Shown here piece by piece: positions 9,228 to 17,964 of a stretch of DNA of 64,000 nt. This DNA is from WHTK01 sp965197795 (GTDB lineage Bacteria; Chloroflexota; Dehalococcoidia; DSTF01; WHTK01). Within the stretch, counting starts at the first letter, position 1. Each line of letters begins with the position of its first letter. A program made the position numbers and the translations under genes. Location of the stretch: assembly GCA_965197795.1 (NCBI GenBank), contig OZ240228.1, positions 1,798,001 through 1,862,000 of the forward strand. The letters are read 5' to 3'. The notes beneath the pieces are model-generated. The model was not told the DNA's origin and made no database searches. It was given only the letters and a program-made list of their open reading frames with translations.

Positions 9228-10085
9228 CTAGCGCAGGAACGGATTCGGGAGGTTCTCAGGAATCAGCTCAAGCTCAGTCGTAAAGTCGATGGGGCGCTCT
9301 TCGGCATCGCCGAATGACCGCATTGAAAGCCGGATTTCTCCGTTGGCTTCTGCCAGATACATCAGCTGCGCGTCTTCCGGCGTGACGGCGAGCGTAACTG
9401 TCGAAGCCTCAGGGTCCGGTCGGGCCTCGCTATTGCGGACGCGCTGGCCAGTCTCGGTCGGCTCGGCGCCAGGGACGATGTCAGCCACAACCTGCGAGAC
9501 CGAAAGGACCTCGACGTTCTGGAGCAGCGTATGCGCTAGGAAGGCGTCCTCCGTAGCAAGGGTGCCGTCCAAGTTGGTGAACTCGACATCATAGAGCACC
9601 ACGACATCAACGTAATCGCCCGGCAGGAGCAGACCACCGACGTTTTGAATCTCTGTGGCATTGATGGCGAAGGCTCGCTTACCCTCCGGGATGATGTAAG
9701 ACAGGGTGCGATCCGTGATCAAGCCGCCGCCGGACAGGTCAACCACCTTGGAGGAGAGCACCTGCTCGTTGGCGGCGATGGGGAACCGTGTGACCAGACC
9801 AACGACCTGGCCCGCGTTGGTGTAGGCCAGGACGCTGCGGGCGTCCTCGCCGACGAGGCGAACCTCGACCATGTCTGCGGTGATGGTGGTGCGGGCCGCG
9901 ATGTCATCCTTGGCAACAAGGACTGCGCTGTCGGCCGCGACCCCCGAACTTGTGGAATCCGACGTGGAGTTCCGTGAAGTCGCCACGTAGACGAGGCCAG
10001 CGCCCATGAGGCCAAGCACCAGGGCCAGAAGAATAAAGCGCCGGCTTCCGTGTCCGGGGTTCATGGCAGCAGCATTACGACTCAT
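9228..10085 (-). CDS. cpaB: Flp pilus assembly protein CpaB (RcpC)
   Basis: The 285-residue product has one N-terminal membrane anchor (FILLALVLGLMGAGLVYVA, about residues 17-35) and an SAF domain (about 55-120, with VLVAKDDIAARTTITADMVE) followed by the RcpC/CpaB region (GGLLLPGDYVDVVVLYDVEF, VTLAVTPEDAQLMYLAEANGEI). CpaB is a periplasm- or wall-side component that supports the Tad secretion channel. The SAF domain is thought to bind sugar polymers. The gene precedes tadZ by 38 bases in the same direction, and the two pilin genes lie upstream, so the whole block 4.4-10.8 kb looks like one pilus gene set. Confidence 0.9.
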   Translation of the reverse strand: MSRNAAAMNPGHGSRRFILLALVLGLMGAGLVYVATSRNSTSDSTSSGVAADSAVLVAKDDIAARTTITADMVEVRLVGEDARSVLAYTNAGQVVGLVTRFPIAANEQVLSSKVVDLSGGGLITDRTLSYIIPEGKRAFAINATEIQNVGGLLLPGDYVDVVVLYDVEFTNLDGTLATEDAFLAHTLLQNVEVLSVSQVVADIVPGAEPTETGQRVRNSEARPDPEASTVTLAVTPEDAQLMYLAEANGEIRLSMRSFGDAEERPIDFTTELELIPENLPNPFLR

Positions 10086-10204
10086 CTAAGCTCCCTCCAG
10101 GAGACAGTGTGGAGTGTGACTGTACTAAGTACTTTGTCGGCTATCCGTCGGCGACCATTAGGGTCAGCCCACACGGCTCTTTGAGAGGGATTCGAGAGAT
10201 GGGC

Positions 10205-10414
10205 TTAGAGCCCGAGGACATCGTTGATGGCGGTGCCCGCCTCGGTGGTGATGCCACTCCATAGCGAGTCGACCTGAGTGGCCACCAAGGAAACGCCGGC
10301 GATACCGGCGATCGCTATGAGCCCGATGATGAGACCGTATTCAACCAACGACTGGCCGGACTGGTTAGCGCGCTTCAGCTGGTGCAAAGCCGTAGAAATC
10401 AGCTCTAGATACAT
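10205..10414 (-). CDS. Flp family type IVb pilin
   Basis: The 69-residue prepilin starts at the ATG at 10414, chosen because GGAGGG lies about 6-11 bases upstream; a longer in-frame start at 10468 lacks this. It has a short basic leader, then the type IV processing site SG|QSLVEYGLIIG, with Glu at +5 of the mature protein, and a hydrophobic helix (GLIIGLIAIAGIAGVSLVA). The short C-terminal part is typical of Flp pilins, which assemble into the Tad fibre. A prepilin peptidase (TadV) is not visible in the window. A second pilin gene lies 160 bases upstream. Confidence 0.9.
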   Translation of the reverse strand: MYLELISTALHQLKRANQSGQSLVEYGLIIGLIAIAGIAGVSLVATQVDSLWSGITTEAGTAINDVLGL

Positions 10415-10524
10415 GTTTTCCCTCCACTTGCTTTCAGCTATAAAGTCGACACGTAGATAGTGGTTCAAGAGGGGTGATCTTCTGCGATTTCAAGTCGATT
10501 CAGGATCCAAAAGAAGCGAAAAGA

Positions 10525-10556
10525 AAAGCGCCGCCTGGTGGACCAGACGGCGCTTT
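10525..10556 (-). terminator. Rho-independent terminator after the upstream pilin gene
   Basis: An AAAGCGCCG / CGGCGCTTT inverted repeat with a further CTGG/CCAG inner pairing is followed on the minus strand by a T-rich tract (CTTTTCTTTTCG). It lies 19 bases past the stop of the pilin gene at 10575-10781 and before the second pilin gene. It would let the major pilin be transcribed at a different level from the rest of the operon. Confidence 0.8.
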
Positions 10557-10574
10557 CAATTACGCTAAACGTAA

Positions 10575-10781
10575 CTACGGGGTTTGGGCGTTCTGCAGCT
10601 CCGTCGAGACGCTGGTGAACACGTTGACGATGTCCTGGCCAAGCGTGGTAAGGATGACGATGGCAGCGATGCTGAGGAGAGCGACGATTAGACCGTACTC
10701 AACCAGCGTCTGGCCGGACTCTTCTTTGATCTCCTGGAACTTGACCAGGATTCGGCTCATGAACTCGTTAATCTTCTGCAA
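10575..10781 (-). CDS. Flp family type IVb pilin
   Basis: The 68-residue prepilin starts with TTG at 10781; AGGAG nine bases upstream decides this start over the ATG seven codons in. It carries the cleavage motif EESG|QTLVEYGLIVALL with Glu at +5, followed by the hydrophobic helix and a short polar tail (VSTELQNAQTP). It resembles the second pilin at 10205 in the processing site and helix but differs in its tail. With its own terminator just downstream, and a 430-base leader upstream, it is probably the main, separately controlled pilin. Confidence 0.9.
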   Translation of the reverse strand: MQKINEFMSRILVKFQEIKEESGQTLVEYGLIVALLSIAAIVILTTLGQDIVNVFTSVSTELQNAQTP

Positions 10782-11131
10782 TGTAAGTTCTCCTGCTTTC
10801 AGTATTTTGGCCCTCAGGGGCTCTTAGGTGGCTTCCAGGCCAGACGCTTACCGGACCCGTGGTATTCGCAAAATCCAGCGTGCGCTCATCACGGGCTGAA
10901 TGGCTTGGCTCTGATTCAGTTGCTAGGCGACACCTCCGTCTTCACCAGGCCTTCGCCTCGGCCTTGCTTGGTGTTTCTCAGTCCTACACTAGTAGTCGGC
11001 CTGCTCAACCAACTCTGAAGGTTTTTTGGGGCGTTCCCTGATTTTTCCGGCGCTGATTTGACTCGCGATTATGAATCGTTATTCCAGCCCACGTCCCACA
11101 ATATGAGCCTGGCTTAATCGCCTGGCTGATA
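10782..11131. other. Non-coding leader upstream of the Flp pilin genes
   Basis: No convincing gene lies between the pilin start and the terminator of the sigma-factor unit. On the minus strand the stretch could fold into several hairpins, including CACCA...TGGTG with an inner GGCC pair (near 10940-10970) and GCCC-CTGA-GGGC just before the ribosome site. It presumably holds the pilin promoter and a long 5' leader. I could not match it to a known riboswitch class by eye. Confidence 0.4.
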
Positions 11132-11170
11132 AACACAAAACGGTCCGCCGACATATGTCGAAGCGGACCT
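11132..11170 (-). terminator. Rho-independent terminator of the sigma-factor unit
   Basis: GGTCCGC (11142-11148) pairs with GCGGACC (11163-11169); between them lies the self-complementary CGACATATGTCG. On the minus strand the hairpin is followed by GTTTTGTGTTT. It lies about 46 bases past the small ORF that follows the sigma-factor gene and would end that transcript before the pilin leader. Confidence 0.75.
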
Positions 11171-11215
11171 TTGGATGTAATAAGGATTATGTCGTCGGTC
11201 GATAAGCTGGCGGGC

Positions 11216-11413
11216 TCAGGCCGCGCGGCGCGAGTGGCCGCCGCCACCCTTCCGAGGCTCCAATTTCAACAGGCGCAGGCGAAGCTCGCCAAGGAACTCC
11301 TTGGAAGGCTCCACGTCTTGCGGTAGCGGGTGGATCGAGGCCGCAACGGCTTCGAGCTCGCTCTTTGCCTCGTCATTCGCTACCAGGCGCAGGTGGTTAG
11401 TTTTGTGCTCCAT
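11216..11413 (-). CDS. Small hypothetical protein downstream of an ECF sigma factor
   Basis: This 65-residue polar protein starts MEHKTNHLRLVANDEAKSEL and ends with a Gly/Arg-rich basic tail (PRKGGGGHSRRAA). GAGG lies about nine bases before the ATG at 11413; a GTG directly upstream is an alternative. It has no membrane segment or recognisable domain. It follows the sigma-factor gene after about 60 bases in the same direction, and a terminator lies shortly after it, so the two probably form one transcript. The position is where an anti-sigma factor or regulator might be expected, but no ZAS Cys/His motif is visible, and I do not assign a function. Confidence 0.6.
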   Translation of the reverse strand: MEHKTNHLRLVANDEAKSELEAVAASIHPLPQDVEPSKEFLGELRLRLLKLEPRKGGGGHSRRAA

Positions 11414-11475
11414 CACGAACGTCCTCTTTCCAGATTTCCTTTATAGTTTCGGCCGCCACGCCGGTTTCTGATGCC

Positions 11476-12078
11476 CTACTGCTGCATCAGTTTCCGGAGG
11501 TTGCCCAGGGCTCGATGCTGGATCACGCGAACGGCGGGTACGCTTTTGCCGATCATTGCGGCGACCTCCGTGTAGTCGAGTTCTTCGACGAAGCGCAGCA
11601 TGATGACCTGCCGTTGCTCGTCACGCAGGCGAAGTACGGCGTCGCGCACGCTGCTTTCGTCGCTCGCCTGCTCCAGCGATTCCTCAGGATTGCCGCGCCG
11701 TTTGTTATCGACGAAGCCTTCGTCGAGCTCACTGTAGTCCCGCTTGGAGCGCAGGTAGGAGATCATCAGGTTGTGGGAGATGCGCAGCAGCCAGGCGACG
11801 AAGGGTGCGCCGCGCTCCTTGTAGCGATCGATAGCCTCCCAAGCCTTCAGAAAGGTCTGAGCCGTAAGGTCCTCGGCTTCGCGAGCGTCGTTGACCAGGT
11901 AGTAAATGTGACGATAGACCCGCACAACGTGGCGGTCGTAGAGGTCAGCAAACGCCGCCTGCTCGCGCGCTGTCGCACGAACTACGAGTCGCCTTTCCTC
12001 ATCTCGGTCTGGCTTGTCCTCCTGGGCCGGCTTCGAGCCGTTGGAGACGGTATTCGTGGAGGGTGATCCGTCGGCCAA
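11476..12078 (-). CDS. RNA polymerase sigma factor, ECF (sigma-70 family)
   Basis: The 200-residue protein has sigma region 2 (about residues 38-105, with AFADLYDRHVVRVYRHIYYL and DAREAEDLTAQTFLKAW) and region 4 (about 140-195, with LRLRDEQRQVIMLRFVEELD and a helix-turn-helix YTEVAAMIGKSVPAVRVIQH). It lacks regions 1 and 3, so it is an ECF-type factor. The start is TTG at 12078 with GGGAGGA upstream; that ribosome site is buried in a perfect palindrome (12083-12104). It lies between the VWA-FHA gene and the pilin genes, all on the minus strand, and is a reasonable candidate for a pilus regulator. The N-terminal 30 residues are polar and disordered-looking. Confidence 0.9.
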   Translation of the reverse strand: MADGSPSTNTVSNGSKPAQEDKPDRDEERRLVVRATAREQAAFADLYDRHVVRVYRHIYYLVNDAREAEDLTAQTFLKAWEAIDRYKERGAPFVAWLLRISHNLMISYLRSKRDYSELDEGFVDNKRRGNPEESLEQASDESSVRDAVLRLRDEQRQVIMLRFVEELDYTEVAAMIGKSVPAVRVIQHRALGNLRKLMQQ

Positions 12079-12082
12079 AAGC

Positions 12083-12104
12083 GATCCTCCCTTAAGGGAG
12101 GATC
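12083..12104 (-). promoter_or_regulatory. Perfect palindrome burying the sigma-factor ribosome binding site
   Basis: GATCCTCCCTT and AAGGGAGGATC are exact inverted repeats with no gap (22 bases). In the minus-strand RNA the right arm contains the GGGAGGA ribosome site of the TTG start at 12078. Folded as a 9-bp stem with a TTAA loop, it would hide the site. It could also be a DNA operator for a dimeric regulator. Confidence 0.65.
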
Positions 12105-12150
12105 GGCATTTAACTCGGCGCCTTAAGTGTCAGATGGGTCCGGACTGAAT

Positions 12151-14464
12151 CTAGGCTCCCCGGGCGCGCTGCTCGGGCTCCTCTTCGGAGTCGTCCTGCA
12201 CAGCGTTCTGCTGCGTCGCCGAGCCGGCTTCATCGTCAGCCGTGACAAAGCCGCCCCAGGCGTCAGGCTGAACGATCTGGCCGATACCGTCGTCGATCGG
12301 CTGCGACTGCTCCACCAGCCAGTCGGCAGACTTCGGTTCGAGCAGCGTGGGGCCGCCATCGGCGGCGCAACGGGCGTCGTGCTGTCCCAACCCCAGTTCT
12401 GCTCCTTGGATTCCTCACTGTCGTCGGACGGCGACGACTTCTCAGGCATGTCACTGCTCCCGCCGGCGGCCGCGACGCTGGAGCCGGCGCTCGGATCCCA
12501 GCCCGAAGCGTCCAGCGACGGGTCAGCGGACTCAGCGCGTGATGGATCAGGCGTTGCGTCCGGGTCATGGCCAGGCGTCGCGGCCTGTTCCGGGACGTCC
12601 TGGTCCTCCACGCTGCGATCTGCCTCGGTCAGGCCAAAGCTGAGACGCAGCGCCATGCCGTGCTCCTGAGGCAGGCGGTCCGGCACCGCTGTCGCTTGAT
12701 CGCCGGTCACCTTTCCTTGATGCGACTGGAAGATGAGGCGGTATGGACCGATGCGCATCTCATCGCCGTCGTCGAGGAACTGCCAGCCGGCCGTCACACC
12801 CTCCGTAGCCATGGCGCTCGCGTGGTTAATTTGTGATAAACGAGGCGGCCGCGCTGGACCCAGACGCGGGCCTCCTCGGCGGCGATAAGACCGCCGGCAT
12901 CGCCCACGCGCATGTCGACCTCAGCGCCACTGCCGAAGGAGAGCGGTAGCGACTTTATGTCAAATTCGCGGATCGTCTCCAGCTCGCCACCCTTAACGGC
13001 GGCTTCGTCCATGATCACGACTCGCCCCTGAACGATTTCAGCCTGAGGCGCCTCTGCTGGGACTCGATGCAATGGATGCTCAGACTCTTCGTCAGACCAT
13101 TCCTCCGCCTTCTGACCTCCACCGGAAACCCGCAGGGAGGCCCACGTGTCCACTGGGCTGTAGGTTGGCGTCGTGGCCTTAAGCCAGCGCTTCCTGCCAA
13201 ACTTAACAATGAAGAATGCCAAAATGAGAAGCACTGCGAGGATGAGAATCGGAATAATCGGCAGACTGGGGCCTCCGGAAGCCGCGACCAGGACAGGAAC
13301 CAGGAACGGTACCTGAACCTCACCCTCGCGCCCTGCGATGTCCGTCGCGACGACCTTGAGCACATGGTTGCCGTTTTCCAGCAAAGACGCGTCGAGCGTG
13401 TAGCTACCGACGCCTACCGAGGTGTGGACCACCTCACCGTCGAGGATGTACTCGACCTTGACGACCTCGATCCCATCTTGAACCGTGGGGACCAGATCGA
13501 CTACGCCGTTGTGCTTGTCGCCGGGGTTGATCCCCGCCAACGACATGGTGAATGGCGGCGGAATGGCGCCCTCCAGCGGACCCAGGGCCCGCTCAGCAAA
13601 GGCGTTGTCGGCGCGATGGATGACATGGACTTTCAGAGTGCCGGCGACGGTACGGTCGATCAAGCGCGGAACATCCGTGACCAGCGTGTACTGGCTACGA
13701 ATCGCGAAAGCGAGGCTGGTGTAGGCCTGCCGCAGCTCGGCCGGCGTGGCTGCCTCAATGAGAGCGCCGCCGCTGGCGCTGGTCAGCTCGGCCAGGTACT
13801 CGCGGTCCGTGTTGGCACCAAGGCTTACAGCGATGAAGCTGACGCCGGACTCGGCGGCCGACTGTATCGAGCCGTCGCGCGCGTCCAGATTGACGTTGGC
13901 CAGTCCGTCGCTGAGGACAACGATGAGCTTTCGGCTGCGCGGCACCTCAGCCATCTTGGCAGCAGCGGCTGTGACGCCGTCATAAAGCGCCGTATCGTTG
14001 GTCAGGGTGAGGTTGGCAACGGCCGAGGCGAGTGCTTCGCGGTCGGATGTGAAGTCCTGAACCAGATTAACGCCGCTCGAGAACGTCATCACGGCGACCT
14101 CGTCGTTCGGCTCCAGGACATTGATGAACTCGCTGATCGCGATCTGGGCCTGCTGGATCCGTTCGCCCTCCATGCTGCCACTGGCGTCGACCAGCAGAAG
14201 GACCGAGGCGGGCTGGCGGTCGGTTGAGGTGTGGAGCTCTCGTACGATCAGCGCGGTGTCGTTGATCCAGGCGTTGAAGCTGGAGGGGTCAAGACGACGG
14301 AACGGCTGGCCGTTCTCGTCGACGGCGCTGACGCTGAGGACCATACGGCCGGGCTCTTCATCGACAGACATGATCTCGATGTTGACGGGGTCGGCGGCGA
14401 AAACGGCGCCAGCGAACGTCAGGCTGACGATCGTGGCGAGGAGAGCGGCGGGTCTAAGAATCAT
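12151..14464 (-). pseudogene. VWA-domain membrane protein with C-terminal FHA-like domain, two frame breaks
   Basis: The first frame encodes a signal peptide, a VWA domain with MIDAS motif DASGSM (about 22 residues after the first conserved strand, near residue 93 from the ATG at 14464; an in-frame GTG at 14485 is an alternative start), an Ig-like region, a membrane helix (LPIIPILILAVLLILAFFIV) and the beginning of an FHA-like fold. Near 12831 the frame breaks; restoring one A in CACAAATTAACC gives YHKINHASAMATEGVTAGWQF, completing the FHA-like part with RIGPYRLIFQ. A second break near 12385 (one G missing) restores an acidic tail to TGA at 12151. VWA binds protein ligands through a metal ion; FHA recognises phosphothreonine. 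Placed directly before the sigma factor, it may sense or organise the cell surface. Status as pseudogene or sequencing artefact is open. Confidence 0.75.
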
Positions 14465-15039
14465 TCTCACTCGTTCTTCTCTCACTAAGGGAAGGTCTAC
14501 TATCTTGTCGGCGGGAGTGGTGAGACACTCCCGCCCGCAGCCGCCACCTGGATAGTGCCCGGGCCGTCTTGGACGCTTCGGTTAGCATGTTTCGTACTCG
14601 GAACGCATTGAATTCAGATTGATTTCACCCTGTACGACAAAAACTACGGCGCGCAGGGCTTGACTTAACGCGAAATGTTATGGCACCATGGCGCAGCCTT
14701 AGACAGTGGCCGTTGGCCTGAATGAAGATTCGGCAGACAACGGTCGTCCTTGAGCCAGCAACCCCCTTGAGGGACTCAAGGAGCTAGCGCGATTGCTACC
14801 GTCCTTCTCAAGCAGAAGGACTCATGAGCGTCGGGGCCGGACCGGAAGGCTTGAGGCACAGGAGGCGGGGCCTGGGCCGCAGCCTCCGGCCCGGACCCGT
14901 ACTTTTTCTCCATCTTCGTCCTAAACCAGTTCACGTTTACTACTTCCGATCAAATGCAGACGTCGCGGGCCTGCACGATATGTGTAGATGCGTCGACAAT
15001 CTAAGAGGTAAAGCAGTTTCTGCATTGGAAGGAGTAGCA
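14465..15039 (+). promoter_or_regulatory. Structured leader between the VWA-FHA gene and the AAA+ ATPase gene
   Basis: This 570-base gap separates two divergent genes and holds no convincing protein gene. It contains a TTGACT box (14660-14665), an exact 8-bp hairpin GTCCTTCT-CAAGC-AGAAGGAC (14801-14821), and a long GC-rich hairpin followed by TTTTT (14832-14907). The order hairpin, then terminator-like hairpin, then gene, resembles an attenuator or riboswitch platform for the AAA+ gene. I could not match it to a known riboswitch consensus. Confidence 0.5.
14832..14907 (+). terminator. Terminator-like hairpin in the leader of the AAA+ ATPase gene
   Basis: GGGGCCGGACCGGA (left arm, from about 14833) pairs at 12 of 14 positions with TCCGGCCCGGACCC (right arm, ending about 14898), with a further AGGC/GCCT pair inside, and a TTTTT tract follows at about 14902-14906. 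It lies about 130 bases before the start codon of the AAA+ gene, so read-through would have to be allowed for expression. Confidence 0.5.
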
Positions 15040-16476
15040 ATGGAGGCTACATCACTGCCTCAGCTCCACCCCACGGCGCGACAGGCGGCACAAGACCTCG
15101 ACGCGCCGTTTCGGCCTCAACCCAACTCCGCCGAGGAGACCGGTATCAGCTTCGGCCAGCTGCTGGACCTCACGGCAAGACGATTTACTACAGCGGGCGG
15201 CCTTCAGCCCGCGACATCTCCCAGGCCATGGCGCTGCCTTTTAACGTGGTCGATCAAAGGCTCAGTTTCTTCAAGCGCGAGCAGTTCATCGAGGTCGTGG
15301 GATCTAGCGGTCTCGGCGAGCAAGAGTATCAGTACGCGCTGAGCGAAAAGGTACGGAGCGTGCCCTCGAGGCGCTGGAGCGTAATGCTTACGTTGGCCCA
15401 ACCCTGATTCCGTTCGAGGACTACGTCAACCTCACCATGGAGCAATCCGTACGTCAGACCCGCGTCGACGCCGAAGTCGTCGGTAATGCGCTGCACGATC
15501 TGATCCTGAACGCGACGACGCGCGATCTGGTCGGGCCTGCCGTGAACTCCGGACGCTCTATGCTGCTGTACGGCGACCCGGGAAACGGTAAGTCTTCGAT
15601 CGCCAAGGGTATCGGCCGCATGCTGAAAGGCCGCGTCCTGGTACCGCACGCGATCGACGTCAGCGGACAAACGATCCGCGTCTTCGACCCACGGGTTCAC
15701 TTCCCGGTTAACGATGAAGAAGACGAGGCGGAGACAGACGATGACCGCCGCGACGTCAACGGTTATGTGTCGCAGCGGCCGGAAAGGCGGCGTGACAGCC
15801 GCTGGGTCGTCACCAAACGACCCCTGATCATCACCGGCGGCGAGCTGACCCTGGCCGACCTGGAGCTGAAGTTCTCGCCCGCCTCCAAGTTCTACATCGC
15901 CCCGGTGCAGATGAAGGCGAACAGCAGCATCCTGGTCATCGATGACTCGGCCGTCAGCTGGTGGCGCCCAAAGAGCTGCTGAACCGCTGGATCGTGCCGA
16001 TGGAAGCCCGCGTCGACCATCTCTCGCTGCTGAGCGGTGAGACAATCGAGATCCCGTTCGAGCTGCTGCTGGTATTTTCGACTAACATCCCGCCGCAGCA
16101 GCTAGGTGACGAGGCGTTCTTCCGCCGCATCCGCCACAAGATCGAGGTGGGCGACCCTGACGAGGAGTCCTTCCTCAAGATCATGCAGCTGGTCTGCAGC
16201 GCCAACAACGTCCCGTACGAGGAGGCGGCCGGCCACTACATCATTGAACGCTACTACAAGCCGAAGAACCGGCATCTACGCGGCGTGCATCCGCGTGACA
16301 TCGTCGACCTGGTGATGGACATCAGCAGCTTCCAGAAGCGCCCGGCAGAGTGTTCGCGCGAACTGATCGACCTCGCGTGCGCCTCCTACTTCATCGACGA
16401 CCGTGCCGAGTACGAGGAGCAGAACCGGTCACGACTTGCCGCTGGGTCTGACGAAGACGTGGCGAAAGCAAGCTGA
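15040..16476 (+). pseudogene. AAA+ ATPase with N-terminal winged-helix-like domain, three frame breaks
   Basis: The ATG at 15040 follows GGAAGGAG. The N-terminal part (MEATSLPQLHPTARQAAQDL) leads to FGQLLDLTGKTIYYSGRPSA once a G is restored near 15175. A helix-turn-helix-like stretch (ARDISQAMALPFNVVDQRL) follows. A second missing G near 15350 restores SEKGTERALEALERNAYVG, and a third near 15955 restores DDSGRQLVAPKELLNRW. The ATPase core has Walker A GDPGNGKSSIAKGI, a sensor-like VFSTNIPP and a helical lid to the stop at 16474-16476. Each break is one G lost from a short G run. Full length would be about 479 residues. It is divergent from the VWA-FHA gene, and AAA+/VWA pairing recalls MoxR-VWA chaperone systems; a pilus link is inferred from position. 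Confidence 0.75.
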
Positions 16477-16500
16477 AGACGCAGCGTGGCAAGCCAAGGA

Positions 16501-16532
16501 AGGGGACGTCCGTAAAGACGTCCCCTCTTTTT
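16501..16532 (+). terminator. Rho-independent terminator after the AAA+ ATPase gene
   Basis: GGGGACGTC (16502-16510) pairs exactly with GACGTCCCC (16517-16525) across a CGTAAA loop and is followed by TCTTTTT. It lies 25 bases past the stop codon. The next 236 bases up to the CAP gene show no gene. Confidence 0.9.
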
Positions 16533-16768
16533 GAGCTACGCGAAGGCAGCCGCGAGCTGAATTCGCAATTCCAATAGGACGCTACAGACGAAGCGACGAC
16601 GACGAACCACAAGGGCGTCAGCCCAAACGAAACGACGCCCCCACCTTAGGAATCGCGCGAATGCGCGGCAGTTATGAGACGGCTGGCCGAGCTGACTCCG
16701 AGTTCACCAGGGGTGGCGCACGCTCCGTTACAAAAGCTGCCCTTGTCAGACTGGCTGCTCGTGCGGCC

Positions 16769-17681
16769 TTACGGCCCGGTGAAGATTACGGTGAAGTACT
16801 TCATGTCGTTGGCGCCGAAGGCAACACCGATGCCCACCCTGGTGTAGCTGGTTTCGAGGATGTTGGCGCGGTGGCCGGTGCTGTTCATGAAGCCGTTCAT
16901 CGCCACGGTCACTGTTTCCGAGTCGGGATAGTTGTTGCGGGCGATGTTCTCACCGGCGATCTGATAGACGTAGCCGATGCCGCCGAGCAGGTCAAACTCT
17001 GTCGGCCCGCAGACTGTGTGCGAGAAGCAGTTCGTGTTCGCCATGGTCTGTGAGCGCTGCCGAGCCAGGTCGACCAGCTGAGCGTCGATGGCCAGCGGAG
17101 CGACGCCGTTGTTGGCGCGCTGCAGGTTGTGGCTGCCAAACATGGCTGCTTCCATCGAGTGCAGCGCAATCGATTGCGGCGGAGGCGGCGAAGTTGGTGT
17201 CGCCGTGGGCGGGACCGGCGTTGCGGTCGGAGCGGGCGGCTAGTCGCGGTAGGAGTCGCGGGCGGCTGTGTAGGCGCCTGCGTCGCCGCCGCCGTGGGGC
17301 TGGGAGCGGGCGTGGGCGGCCCTTGGTCGGCGTGGCCGCCGGGCTGGTGGCGGTCGCGGGTTGCTTTGTAGCTGTCGGTTCGACGGCGGCGCTGTTGGCA
17401 GTGCTCGACGAGGGCTCGTCCGTGGAAGCCGGCTTCGGGTCCTCGGATGAGGCGTTCGCGGCGCTGGTCGAGGCCGCGGTCGGCGAGGGGATCGGTTGCG
17501 CGGCATCGGTCGCAGCACGGTCCGCTGCAGCGTCGCGGTCGAGAGGCGCGCCGGGCGGGGGATTCAGGGCGCCCGTGGCCGACGCCGCGGAGCCACCGCC
17601 GCGATCTGCCGCGGTGGTCGTCTCAACCGCGTTCTCGCCACCGCCCAGGCCGAGCGCCGTCAGGCCGACCGCGATGGTCAA
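16769..17681 (-). pseudogene. Secreted/anchored CAP (SCP-like) domain protein, at least two frame breaks
   Basis: The C-terminal part (from about 17155 to 16769) is a CAP domain: HNLQRANNGVAPLAID, FSHTVCGP, GENIARNN and STGHRANIL are all typical. Before it comes a long Ala/Thr/Pro-rich linker, and before that a membrane segment (AFVAGGFLTIAVGLTALGLGG). Restoring one G near 17317 and one C near 17240 joins linker and CAP domain in one frame (TATPVPPTATPTSPPP). The first available start codon in frame is TTG at 17681, but the same frame continues upstream with a basic stretch and half of the membrane helix, then meets TAA near 17829 with no start codon, so the true N-terminus is also disturbed. 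CAP proteins are usually extracellular; the function here is unknown. Confidence 0.75.
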
Positions 17682-17823
17682 GAAGCCGCCGGCAACGAAG
17701 GCTATCGAGATGGCTTTGGGGTTGATCCGGGCCCTCCTGGTCCCGCGTTTCCGCTGGTTCCCTGGAGGCCTCTTCCTTGCGGCGAGCCGGGGATTGTTGC
17801 GAGTCAGCCGCCGGTCCGTGGCA

Positions 17824-17867
17824 GCGAGTTAGGGTTCTCTCTAAGGCGAGTTAGGGTTCCCTCTAAT
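17824..17867. repeat. Two tandem 22-base repeats
   Basis: GCGAGTTAGGGTTCTCTCTA-AG (17824-17845) is followed at once by GCGAGTTAGGGTTCCCTCTA-AT (17846-17867), differing at only two positions. Each unit contains a TTAG...CTAA inverted pair. They lie upstream of the CAP-domain gene, between it and the divergent DUF429 gene, and could be operator sites. Confidence 0.7.
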
Positions 17868-17964
17868 TAGTAATCGTCCGGAGTTTCCCTGACTTGACGG
17901 CTTTGGCCGTCCGTCTGGGGTCGGATTTTCGTGGCCCGGGGCCGTCCTCTAGTCTTTAGAGGCG

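Noticed and set aside
10782..11004. Possible cyclic-di-GMP riboswitch upstream of the pilin genes
   Set aside because: A CCACGGGTC stretch and hairpins recall the class, but the conserved GCAAACC and GACGCAAAGCC signatures are missing.
11005..11247. An 80-codon open frame overlapping the small ORF and the terminator
   Set aside because: It runs through the terminator hairpin and its start lies inside the better-supported small gene.
14650..14910. Known riboswitch in the AAA+ leader
   Set aside because: I compared it by eye with the c-di-GMP, TPP, SAM and cobalamin cores and saw no match; kept only as an unnamed leader.
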